This document shows positions 28,815-36,628 of a stretch of 64,000 bases of DNA, in pieces. The notes below the pieces were generated by a model. It was not told the origin of the DNA. It saw nothing but the letters and a program-made list of their open reading frames with translations, and searched no databases. The position numbers were made by a program, and so were the translations under genes. The stretch's first letter is position 1, and every line of letters begins with the position of its first letter. Source of the stretch: Streptomyces nigra (GTDB taxonomy: Bacteria; Actinomycetota; Actinomycetes; Streptomycetales; Streptomycetaceae); the NCBI RefSeq assembly GCF_003074055.1, contig NZ_CP029043.1, positions 5,014,501 through 5,078,500 of the forward strand. The letters run 5' to 3'.

Positions 28815-30068
28815 ATGCGGAAGATACTCGTCGTCGGGGCCGGCCAGTCCGGTCTCCAGCTCGCCCTCGGACTTCAGTCCCACGGGTACGAGGTCACCCT
28901 GATGTCCAACCGGACCGCGGACGAGATCCGCTCCGGGCGGGTCATGTCCACCCAGTGCATGTTCCACACCGCACTCCAGCACGAGCGCGACCTCCAGCTG
29001 AACTTCTGGGAGTCCCAGGCCCCGAAGATCGAAGGACTCGGCGTCTCCGTCGCCGCCCCCGGCTCCTGGGCCGAGGGCCCGGCCGCCCGCGCGATCGACT
29101 GGCTGGGCCGGCTCGACGGGTTCGCGCAGTCCGTGGACCAGCGGGTGAAGATGGCCGGCTGGATGGAGACCTTCGCCCAGCGCGGCGGCCAGCTCGTCAT
29201 CCACGGCGCGGCCGTCGGCGACCTCGACTACTTCGCCCGCACCTACGACCTCGTGCTGGTCTCGGCGGGCAAGGGCGAGCTCGTCCAGATGTTCGGCCGG
29301 GACGCGGAGCGCTCCCCGTACAGCGAGCCCCAGCGCGCCCTCGCGGTCGCCTACGTGCACGGCATGGGCCCGCGCCCGGAGCACCCGGACACCGAGGCCG
29401 TCCGCTGCAACCTCGTGCCCGGCGTCGGCGAGCTGTTCGTGATGCCGACCCTGACGACGTCCGGACGCGCGGACATCCTGTTCTGGGAGGGCATACCCGG
29501 CGGCCCGCTCGACGTCTTCAACGGCGTGAAGGACCCGGCCGAGCACCTCTCCCTGACCCTGGAACTCATGGAGCGGTACCTGCCGTGGGAGTACGCCCGC
29601 GCCACGAAGGTGGAGCTGACGGACGCCGGCGGCACGCTGAGCGGACGGTACGCCCCCACGGTCCGCAACCCCGTCGGCACGCTGCCCGGCGGCGGCCTGG
29701 TCCTCGGCGTCGCGGACGTCGTCGTGGCCAACGACCCGATCACCGGCCAGGGCTCCAACTCGGCGTCCAAGTGCGCGGCGGCCTACCTCGCGTCGATCCT
29801 GGAACACGGCGACAAGGAGTTCGACGAGGCCTGGATGCGGGCCACGTTCGACCGCTACTGGGCCACGGCCCAGCACGTCACCAAGTGGACGAACGCCATG
29901 CTGGCCCCGCCCCCGGAGCACGTCCTGAACCTCATCGGCGCGGCAGGCCAGCTCCAGCCCGCCGCCGACCGCTTCGCCAACGCCTTCGACAACCCGGCCG
30001 ACTTCGAGAACTTCTTCTACGACCCGGAGAAGACGGAGGCCTACCTGGGCTCGCTCGCGGGCGCCTGA
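28815..30068 (+). CDS. Styrene-monooxygenase-like (StyA) FAD-dependent oxygenase
   Basis: A 417-aa single-component-type flavoprotein resembling StyA/IndA of two-component styrene or indole monooxygenases. The FAD-binding Gly motif ILVVGAGQSGLQLALGLQSHGYEV is at the N-terminus, GRYAPTVRNPVGTL and VLGVADVVVANDPITGQGSN give the second FAD site, and the long C-terminal helices follow. No flavin reductase gene is next to it, so a reductase would have to come from elsewhere. It follows cvnD by 25 bases and ends in a strong terminator, so it is the last gene of the conservon operon. The natural substrate is unknown. Confidence 0.85.
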   Translation: MRKILVVGAGQSGLQLALGLQSHGYEVTLMSNRTADEIRSGRVMSTQCMFHTALQHERDLQLNFWESQAPKIEGLGVSVAAPGSWAEGPAARAIDWLGRLDGFAQSVDQRVKMAGWMETFAQRGGQLVIHGAAVGDLDYFARTYDLVLVSAGKGELVQMFGRDAERSPYSEPQRALAVAYVHGMGPRPEHPDTEAVRCNLVPGVGELFVMPTLTTSGRADILFWEGIPGGPLDVFNGVKDPAEHLSLTLELMERYLPWEYARATKVELTDAGGTLSGRYAPTVRNPVGTLPGGGLVLGVADVVVANDPITGQGSNSASKCAAAYLASILEHGDKEFDEAWMRATFDRYWATAQHVTKWTNAMLAPPPEHVLNLIGAAGQLQPAADRFANAFDNPADFENFFYDPEKTEAYLGSLAGA

Positions 30069-30087
30069 GTCTTCCGGCCCGTACAGA

Positions 30088-30128
30088 ACGACGGTGGCCC
30101 GCCCCCCGAAGGGGCGGGCCACCGTCGT
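30088..30128. terminator. Bidirectional hairpin terminator
   Basis: A perfect 18-bp stem (30088-30105 and 30111-30128) with a 5-base loop lies between the conservon operon and the convergent DUF805 gene. Confidence 0.9.
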
Positions 30129-30142
30129 ATGTGTGAGCCTGA

Positions 30143-30502
30143 TCAGGCGGCGGCCGGCGCCAGCTTCGGGTTCAGGCCGTACTTGTTCGCCTCCGGCTTG
30201 CCGTCGCTGGCCAGGAAGACCAGCAGGACGATGGCGCCGACGAGCGGGATGAGGGCGATGAGCAGCCACCAGCCGGAGCGGTCCGTGTCGTGCAGGCGGC
30301 GGACGCCGACCGCGAGCGAGGGCAGCAGGACGGCGACCTCGTAGACGATGGCGAGGACACCGGAGCCGATGGTGGCGAGGTCGATGACCATCAGCAGGAT
30401 GTACGCGATCGTGTTGAAGAGCACGAACATCCAGTACTCCTTGCGGCGGGCGCGGCCGCTGAAGGTGGCGTACTTCTTGAGGACGTCGAGGTACCAGTTC
30501 AT
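30143..30502 (-). CDS. DUF805 membrane protein
   Basis: A 119-aa integral membrane protein with the DUF805 opening (WYLDVLKKYATFSGRARRKEYWMF), followed by helices around LFNTIAYILLMVIDLA, VLAIVYEVAVLLPSLAVGVRRLHD and WWLLIALIPLVGAIVLLVF. The conserved GRxxRxEYW and RRLHD motifs are intact. The family's role is unknown. ATG at 30502 follows a G-rich ribosome site. Confidence 0.9.
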   Translation of the reverse strand: MNWYLDVLKKYATFSGRARRKEYWMFVLFNTIAYILLMVIDLATIGSGVLAIVYEVAVLLPSLAVGVRRLHDTDRSGWWLLIALIPLVGAIVLLVFLASDGKPEANKYGLNPKLAPAAA

Positions 30503-30649
30503 GGGTCCCCCCCAGGGACTAGATCGGGTGAAGGCCTGCTTGAAATGAACAGGCCAGCGGAATCTAGATGGCTTGTTCTCGCGGGTCAAAAAGTTATCGC
30601 GCAGCGTCTGATCGGTGATCATCTGTGGCTTGATAAAAGGCCACTTCGA

Positions 30650-31702
30650 CTACTTTGAGCTGCGCGTCTTCGTCGTCGGCCGGACCGCGCCCAGGACCGG
30701 GTTGGAGGCGATCGGGGAGATCCTGACCTTCTCGCCGGGGCGCGGCGCCTGGACCACTTTTCCCCTGCCGATGTACAGGGCGACATGCGTGGCGTCGGGG
30801 AAGTAGACGACCAGGTCGCCGGGGCGCATTTCGGCCAGCGGGATCCGTTCGAGCCGGGCCCACTGTTCCTGGCTGGTGCGGGGGATACGGGTGCCGGCGT
30901 GCGCCCAGGCCCGCTGGGTCAGCCCCGAGCAGTCGTACGACTTCGGCCCCTCGGCGCCCCAGCGGTACGGCTTGCCCAGCTGGCGTTCGGCGAAGCGGAT
31001 CGCCCGCCTGGCCCGGGCGGACGGCTTGTGGTCGTCCTGCGCGAGGGCGCCCGACGCCACCAGGTCCTTCTGCGCCTTGTCGACGCCCTTCTCCTCCAGT
31101 TCGGCCAGTTCGGCGAGCTGCTCGGCGGTGAGGGACGCGAGGAGTTCCTCCACCTCGCGCAGCCGCTTGCGTACGGTGTCCCGGTCCTTCTTCTGCCGGT
31201 CGGCGAGCGAGAGTCGGGTGTCCAGGGCGGCGCGGGCCCGGCGGGCCAGGCGGTCCGCCTCGCGTTCCGTGCCGGTCAGCCGGCCGACCGTCTCGGCGCG
31301 TTCGCGGGCCAGCAGGCCGATGACATGACTCTGGTCCAGGGCATGCTGGGGGTCGCGGGCCAGCAGCAGCCGTACGTACGGGGAGATCGCCGTGGTGTTC
31401 TGGTACTGCTGGCGGGCCAGCCGGCCGGCCGCGCCCCGGCTGTCGTGCAGCCGCAGCCGCGCGGCGGCGAGCGCCTTGTCCAGGCGGGCCACCTCGGCGC
31501 GCTGCCGGTCCAGCTTCTCCTCGGTGGCGTTGTACGTCTCGGTCGCCCGCTCCGCCTCCCGGTACAGGCGCTGAAGGTCCGTCAGCAGGGCGGCCGTGGT
31601 GCGCTCCGGGGGCTCGGGGGCCGCCGTGGCGGACCCGGGGGCGAGGAGCGCGGCGGACAGCACGGCCGCGGTGCACGCCAGACGCAGCGGCCTTCCTGAC
31701 AT
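30650..31702 (-). CDS. Secreted NlpC/P60 peptidoglycan endopeptidase
   Basis: A 350-aa secreted cell-wall hydrolase of the RipA/CwlO type. A signal peptide (LACTAAVLSAALLAPGSATA) is followed by a long coiled coil (about 40-230). The catalytic NlpC/P60 domain then has Cys in YDCSGLTQRAWAH, His in THVALYIGRG and a third polar residue near the end. The coiled coil probably keeps it inactive or bound to a partner until needed. The ATG at 31702 has the strong GGAGGTGATGAC ribosome site. No ydaO-type leader fits in the 102 bases upstream. Confidence 0.92.
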   Translation of the reverse strand: MSGRPLRLACTAAVLSAALLAPGSATAAPEPPERTTAALLTDLQRLYREAERATETYNATEEKLDRQRAEVARLDKALAAARLRLHDSRGAAGRLARQQYQNTTAISPYVRLLLARDPQHALDQSHVIGLLARERAETVGRLTGTEREADRLARRARAALDTRLSLADRQKKDRDTVRKRLREVEELLASLTAEQLAELAELEEKGVDKAQKDLVASGALAQDDHKPSARARRAIRFAERQLGKPYRWGAEGPKSYDCSGLTQRAWAHAGTRIPRTSQEQWARLERIPLAEMRPGDLVVYFPDATHVALYIGRGKVVQAPRPGEKVRISPIASNPVLGAVRPTTKTRSSK

Positions 31703-31804
31703 GTCATCACCTCCGGTGCGGTACAGGATCTCTGCTCGCACCGTGAGCATCGAGCGGACGCACCGGGTCCGCGCGCGGGACGTGCGCGGTTCGGCGTAGG
31801 CCGG

Positions 31805-32128
31805 TCACCCGTGCGGGTCGTCCCGCTTGCCGGGCGGCGTGTCGCCGGGACGCGACCACGGCCAGTTCAGCCGGCGGCCGCCCCGCTCGCCCTCGGGGTC
31901 GTAGGCGTACTTCCAGCGCCGCGACAGCCCCGGCCGGGCTCCCTGTACACGCGGGACGCGGCGGTAGACGAGGACCGTGGGCGGGCCGCCGTCCGGGTCG
32001 GGGACGGGGATGCGGTACGTCTTCGGCGGGTGCCCGGTGATGCCCAGCAGCACGGGCAGCACCCGGCCGTCCATCGGGCCGCCCTCGAACGGGGTGTCTT
32101 CGCTCTTCACGGGACCAGTGTCAGCCAT
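31805..32128 (-). CDS. Small hypothetical protein coupled to TetR
   Basis: A 107-aa basic, Pro- and Arg-rich protein without membrane segments or known motif (contains RRWKYAYDPEG and LNWPWSRPGD). Its ATG overlaps the end of the TetR gene by 8 bases, so it is translated from the same message. Function unknown. Confidence 0.7.
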   Translation of the reverse strand: MADTGPVKSEDTPFEGGPMDGRVLPVLLGITGHPPKTYRIPVPDPDGGPPTVLVYRRVPRVQGARPGLSRRWKYAYDPEGERGGRRLNWPWSRPGDTPPGKRDDPHG

Positions 32129-32765
32129 CCGCCAGCAGGCGCTCGGCCAGCGCCGCGGTCTGCGGGTCCCGGGTGGCGGTGACCGACAGCACCGCCACGA
32201 ACTGGTCCACCAGCCAGTCCCGCAGCTCCTCCACGGGCGGCTGCTTGCCCTCGTCCAGCCAGATCAGCGAGGCCGCCTCCACGGCCGTGATCCACATCCG
32301 GACGGTCATCCGCAGGCGGAGCCCGGGGTCGCCGACCTCCAGATGCCGCAGGATGTGCTCGGCGGCGGCCCGGCGCACCCCGTCGACGATCGCCGTCGTC
32401 CGGGACGTCTCGACGACGCTGCCGCCCTGGAGCAGGGCGCTGAACCCGGTGTCGTGCTCGTCGACGAACGCGAGATAGCGGTCGAGAGCGCGGGCGAGGC
32501 GGGGGACCAGGGGCCCGTCGAGGGGCTCGTCGAAGCACTTCTGGAGCTCCTCGGCGGCGGAGCGCAGGGCGGCCTCGTAGAGCTGCTGCTTGCCGCCGGG
32601 GAAGTACCGGTACACCAGCGGCCGGGACACCCCGGCCGCCTCCGCCACGTCGTCGAGGGAGACCTCCTCGGGGGCGCGGTGCGCGAAGAGCCCGAGGGCG
32701 GCGTCGAGGAGCTGCGAACGGCGCTCCTCGACGCTCAGACGGCGGTAGGCGGGAGCGGCTGGCAT
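32121..32765 (-). CDS. TetR-family transcriptional regulator
   Basis: A 214-aa repressor. The N-terminal HTH reads RRSQLLDAALGLFAHRAPEEV then DVAEAAGVSRPLVYRYFPGGKQQLY, and the rest is the helical ligand-binding domain. ATG at 32765 gives the normal TetR length; the longer reading runs into the adjacent repeat element. Its gene is separated by that repeat from an AurF-like oxygenase gene, a plausible target along with the divergent ferritin-like gene. Confidence 0.9.
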   Translation of the reverse strand: MPAAPAYRRLSVEERRSQLLDAALGLFAHRAPEEVSLDDVAEAAGVSRPLVYRYFPGGKQQLYEAALRSAAEELQKCFDEPLDGPLVPRLARALDRYLAFVDEHDTGFSALLQGGSVVETSRTTAIVDGVRRAAAEHILRHLEVGDPGLRLRMTVRMWITAVEAASLIWLDEGKQPPVEELRDWLVDQFVAVLSVTATRDPQTAALAERLLADG

Positions 32766-32776
32766 GGAAGGAAGCC

Positions 32777-32942
32777 TAAGGGCTGTCCCGTCATTCCCGG
32801 CGGGCGCGCGACGCCGGCTACGGCACCTCGCCGCGTTGTCGGGTCGTCCGCATACATCCGGTATGCGGACGACCCTCCGCCTTGCGATGCACCGCATCCG
32901 ACGCCGCGCGCCGATCCACCGGGAATGACGGGACAGCCCTTA
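32777..32942. mobile_element. MITE-like fold-back repeat, copy 1 (166 bp)
   Basis: Perfect 24-bp terminal inverted repeats (32777-32800 and 32919-32942; outer bases TAAGGGCTGTCCCGTCATTC). The interior is also largely self-complementary, with a 13-bp hairpin at its centre (32843-32855 and 32861-32873). It encodes nothing. A 70-bp core (32821-32890) recurs at 41988-42057 with 62 identities. Non-autonomous, probably moved or spread by an unrelated transposase. Confidence 0.8.
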
Positions 32943-32967
32943 ACCGCCGGGCCGGGAGCGCCTTCGG

Positions 32968-33906
32968 CTATGCCAGCAGCCCCGACGACTTCCACAGGCG
33001 GCGGCCCACGCCGCGCAGGACGCCGATGTCGTCCAGGAAGTCGGTCAGCCGCTTGGCGCCGGTCTGCATGACCTCGCGGCGGTGGCCGCTGGCCTTGACC
33101 TGTGCCATGGCCTCCCGTTTGTCGAGGCCGACGTTGGTGTAGACGTCCGGGTTGACGAAGGCGACCGAGAAGACGCGGGCGAACTCGCCGGAGGTCACTC
33201 GGGTGAACTCCTGCGACCACCTCGGCGCCGTCATCATCTGCCGGCGCAGTTCCTCACGGGCGTACCGCACATGGCGGGCCTCCTCGACCACATGGATTCG
33301 CGTGACCCCGCGGATCAGCGGCTGGACGCGCTCGTCCGGGAAGGTCAGGCGCTGCATCCAGTCGAGCACCTCCTCGCCGAGCAGGGTGGCCGTGAAGGAG
33401 CCCGGGGTGGTGGAGATCGTCTTGAACAGCCGGCCCAGGTTCTGGTGGGCGCGGCTGACCGGGTACCAGGGCGTGCCGCCGTGCGAGATCAGGCGGGCGA
33501 ACATCTTGGAGTGCCGGCACTCGTCCTCGATCTCGGTGAGGGCGTACCGGACGTGGGCGCTCGTCGCCGCCTTGTCGTAGATGTGCCGGACCAGCAGCTG
33601 CATCAGGATCAGCTCGAACCAGATGCCGAGGGAGGCGAGCGCGGCGGCCTCGTGCTGGGAGAGCAGGATGCGCTGCTCCTCGCTCATCCGCTTCCACATC
33701 GGGGTGTCGTAGAGCGAGACCAGCTCCGGGGGCCAGAACCACTTGCCCTCCTCGAAGGGCGCCTCCCAGTCCAGCTCCTTGTCGGGGTCGAACGAGTGCT
33801 TCGCGGAAGAGGCGAGGAGGCGTTCGGCCACCTGTTCACGGTCCTTGAGCAGGCCGAGCGCGTCGCGCAGTCCGTCCAGCGCCTCGGCTTCCGTCAGGGC
33901 AGTCAT
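32968..33906 (-). CDS. AurF-like diiron N-oxygenase family protein
   Basis: A 312-aa cytoplasmic protein of the p-aminobenzoate N-oxygenase (AurF) family. Diiron ligands are visible: a first Glu helix (QHEAAALASLGIWFE), EIEDECRHSKMFARL, then LLGEEVLDW and VVEEARHVRYAREE. It probably uses O2 to oxidise an amine or related substrate. No biosynthetic cluster surrounds it, so it may be a housekeeping detoxification enzyme. Divergent from a second ferritin-like protein, with TetR just downstream. Confidence 0.85.
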   Translation of the reverse strand: MTALTEAEALDGLRDALGLLKDREQVAERLLASSAKHSFDPDKELDWEAPFEEGKWFWPPELVSLYDTPMWKRMSEEQRILLSQHEAAALASLGIWFELILMQLLVRHIYDKAATSAHVRYALTEIEDECRHSKMFARLISHGGTPWYPVSRAHQNLGRLFKTISTTPGSFTATLLGEEVLDWMQRLTFPDERVQPLIRGVTRIHVVEEARHVRYAREELRRQMMTAPRWSQEFTRVTSGEFARVFSVAFVNPDVYTNVGLDKREAMAQVKASGHRREVMQTGAKRLTDFLDDIGVLRGVGRRLWKSSGLLA

Positions 33907-33946
33907 CGGTCCCTCACCTCGTAACCGGTGGTCACATCGTACGGCT

Positions 33947-33970
33947 CTTATGAGACTGCCTGTCAGTAAG
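33947..33970. promoter_or_regulatory. Candidate TetR operator between the two oxygenase genes
   Basis: CTTATGAGACTG and TGTCAGTAAG form an imperfect inverted repeat across 33947-33970 in the short divergent promoter region, where the half-site reads close to TTACTGAC. The nearby TetR is the obvious candidate binder. Inferred. Confidence 0.4.
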
Positions 33971-34032
33971 CCCGTCAATCCCCCGTGCCGCACTTGTTGA
34001 CCCCGCGTCCAACACGTAGGAGCCTGCGCCAT

Positions 34033-35142
34033 ATGCCGACATACGACGTGTACGCCGACGATCCGGGTGACCTCCTCTGGCAGGTACCGGCGACCGGCGC
34101 GGCCCGCTTCAACTGGGAGTACGACGACGGCCGCGAGCGGCTCCTCGCCCTCTACCAGAAGGGCAAGGACAAACAGTGGGACGGCCGGCGCAGGATCGAC
34201 TGGGACCTGGAGGTCGACCCCTACGACCCGCTCGGCACGCCCGAGGACGCGATGGCCCTGTACGGCACCCCGTACTGGGACCGGATGAGCGAACGGGAGC
34301 GGGGCGACCTGCGCAGGCACTACGCCTCCTGGCAGTTCAGCCAGTTCCTGCACGGCGAGCAGGGCGCCATGATCTGCGCGGCGCGGATCGTGGAGTCGGT
34401 GCCCGACATGGACGCCAAGTTCTACTCGGCGACCCAGACCATGGACGAGGCCCGGCACGCCGAGATCTACGGCCGCTTCCTGCACCAGAAGGTCGGGATG
34501 GTCTACCCGATCAACGACAATCTCCAGGCCCTGCTCGGCGACACCCTGCGCGACAGCCGCTGGGACATGCCCTACCTCGGGATGCAGGTGCTGATCGAGG
34601 GCCTGGCGCTCGCCGCGTTCGGCATGATCCGTGACACCACGACCAAGCCGCTGCCCCGGCAGATCCTCGCCTACGTCATGCAGGACGAGGCCCGGCACGT
34701 CGCCTTCGGGCGGATGGCCCTGCGCGACTACTACCAGCAGCTCACCGACGCCGAACTGCGCGAGCGCGAGGAGTTCGTCATCGAGGGCTGCTACCTGATG
34801 CGGGACCGGCTGCGGGGTGTCGAGGTCCTGGAGAACTTCGGCGTGCCGAAAGCCGAGGCGGAGGAGCTCAGCGAACGCTCCGAGTTCCTCCGACTGTTCC
34901 GCAAGCTGCTCTTCTCCCGCATCGTGCCCTGCGTCAAGGACATCGGCCTCTGGGGCGAACGCCTCCAGCGGGCCTACGTCGACATGGGCGTGCTGGAGAT
35001 GGGCGATCACAACCTGGACCTGCTGATGAGCCAGGACGAGGAGATCGCCGAGCGGCTGGACGCCGAACGGTTCGCCCGCGAGGAGCGCGAGCGGGTCGCC
35101 GAGGTGACCGACGCCGTACGGGCGGGCGCCGACGGCGACTGA
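34033..35142 (+). CDS. Ferritin-like diiron protein
   Basis: A 369-aa protein of the ferritin-like/ribonucleotide-reductase-like superfamily. Two Glu/His ligand sets are present: QFLHGEQGAM with QTMDEARHAEIYG, then VLIEGLALAAFG with YVMQDEARHVAFGR. These EARH repeats indicate a diiron site. The C-terminal tail is rich in Glu and Arg. Divergent from the AurF-like gene (126 bases between them), suggesting shared control. Substrate unknown. Confidence 0.83.
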   Translation: MPTYDVYADDPGDLLWQVPATGAARFNWEYDDGRERLLALYQKGKDKQWDGRRRIDWDLEVDPYDPLGTPEDAMALYGTPYWDRMSERERGDLRRHYASWQFSQFLHGEQGAMICAARIVESVPDMDAKFYSATQTMDEARHAEIYGRFLHQKVGMVYPINDNLQALLGDTLRDSRWDMPYLGMQVLIEGLALAAFGMIRDTTTKPLPRQILAYVMQDEARHVAFGRMALRDYYQQLTDAELREREEFVIEGCYLMRDRLRGVEVLENFGVPKAEAEELSERSEFLRLFRKLLFSRIVPCVKDIGLWGERLQRAYVDMGVLEMGDHNLDLLMSQDEEIAERLDAERFAREERERVAEVTDAVRAGADGD

Positions 35143-35152
35143 GCCGCCCGCG

Positions 35153-36628
35153 TCAGCGCCGCGGCTCCGGCGACGACTTCAGCACGGCCTCCATCACCGC
35201 CCGCGCGATCGGCGCCGCGTCCCCGCCGCCGCTGATCTCGCCCCGGTCCGCGTCAGCGTCCTCCACCACCACGGCGACCGCGACCTTCGGCTCCACGTCG
35301 TGGTCGCCCTGCGCCCAGGAGACGAACCAGGCGTACGGCGTCCCGGAGTTGCCCAGCCCGTGCTGGGCCGTGCCGGTCTTGCCGCCGACCGTCGCGCCCG
35401 GGATCCAGGCGTTGGAACCGGTGCCCTCCCGCACCACGTCCACCATCAGCTCCCGCAGCTGCGCGGCCGTCGAGGGCCGCATCGCCTGCCGCATCGGACG
35501 GGACCCGGCCGCCGCCACCGTGCCCCCGCCGGCCCGCACCGTGCGCTCCACCAGATAGGGCGAGCGCACCTGCCCGCCGTTGGCCACGGCCGCCGCCACC
35601 ATCGCCATCTGCAGCGGCGTCGCCCGCGTGTTGTACTGCCCGATCGAGGACAGCGCGAGCTGCGCCCGGTCCACCCGGGTGTCGAACGTCGACTCGGCCA
35701 CCGAGTACGGGATCTTCAGCTCGGCGTCGTTGAACCCGAACGCGCTCGCCGTCGCCGCCATCCGGTCGACGCCCACCTCCACGCCGAGCTTGGCGAACAC
35801 CGTGTTGCAGGACCACTCGAACGCCTTGCGCAGCGGCACGTTCTTGCAGCCCTCGGACGCGTTGGTCAGCTTCGTCCGGGTCCCCGGCAGCGTGTACGGG
35901 TCGGGGGTGCGGGTCTTGGCGTCCAGGTCCTCGACCACCCCCGCGTCCAGCGCCGCGGCCGCCGTCACCACCTTGAACGTGGAACCCGGCGGATAGGTCT
36001 TGCGCGCCGCCCGGTTCAGCATCGGCTTGTCCGGGTCCCGGTTCAGCGTCGACCAGGACCGGGCCACCGCCGAGCCGTTCCCCGACAGCACCGACGGGTC
36101 GTAGGAGGGCGCGGACACCAGGGCGAGGATGCGCCCGGTCGACGGCTCGATCGCCGCGACCGCCCCCTTGCGGCCCGCCAGCCCCTCGTACGCCGCCTCC
36201 TGTGCGGTCCGCCGCAGCGTCGTGACCACGTCGCCGCCCGGGTAGCGGCCCCGCGCGGCCGCCCCCCACAGCGGGAACGGCGACAGCAGCGGGTCGGTGC
36301 CCGCCAGCACCCCGTCCTCGGTGTGCTCCAGCAGGGTCGTGCCGTACACCTGCGAGGCGTACCCGGTGACCGGCGCGTACATCGGGCCGTTCGTGTACGT
36401 CCGCTCGTAGCGCAGATGCTCCCCGGTGTCCTGCGAGCCGGTGACCGGGGCGCCGTCGACCAGGATGTTCCCACGCGGCTGCCCGTACCGGGCGATGGTG
36501 GTGCGGCGGTTGGCGATGTTGTCGTCGTAGGCCGGGGCCTCGACGACCTGGACGCGGGCCGCGTTGACCAGCAGCGCGGCCAGCAGCAGGGCGCAGAAGA
36601 AGGCGGCGTGCCGGATGTGCCGGGTCAT
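35153..36628 (-). CDS. Class B penicillin-binding protein (transpeptidase)
   Basis: A 491-aa bitopic membrane protein that cross-links peptidoglycan. After one N-terminal membrane helix (AAFFCALLLAALLVNAARV) comes a pedestal region. The transpeptidase domain then has the active Ser in PPGSTFKVV, SCN in FEWSCNTVF and KTGT in GGKTGTAQHG. It is the second gene of a pair with the FtsW/RodA-like polymerase, overlapping it as ATGA, which is the usual SEDS-bPBP partnership. By length and lack of PASTA domains it resembles mycobacterial PbpA. Confidence 0.93.
   Translation of the reverse strand: MTRHIRHAAFFCALLLAALLVNAARVQVVEAPAYDDNIANRRTTIARYGQPRGNILVDGAPVTGSQDTGEHLRYERTYTNGPMYAPVTGYASQVYGTTLLEHTEDGVLAGTDPLLSPFPLWGAAARGRYPGGDVVTTLRRTAQEAAYEGLAGRKGAVAAIEPSTGRILALVSAPSYDPSVLSGNGSAVARSWSTLNRDPDKPMLNRAARKTYPPGSTFKVVTAAAALDAGVVEDLDAKTRTPDPYTLPGTRTKLTNASEGCKNVPLRKAFEWSCNTVFAKLGVEVGVDRMAATASAFGFNDAELKIPYSVAESTFDTRVDRAQLALSSIGQYNTRATPLQMAMVAAAVANGGQVRSPYLVERTVRAGGGTVAAAGSRPMRQAMRPSTAAQLRELMVDVVREGTGSNAWIPGATVGGKTGTAQHGLGNSGTPYAWFVSWAQGDHDVEPKVAVAVVVEDADADRGEISGGGDAAPIARAVMEAVLKSSPEPRR

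Noticed and set aside
30503..31804. c-di-AMP (ydaO) riboswitch before the NlpC/P60 gene
   Set aside because: Only 102 bases separate the gene from its upstream neighbour, and no ydaO-like conserved blocks are visible.
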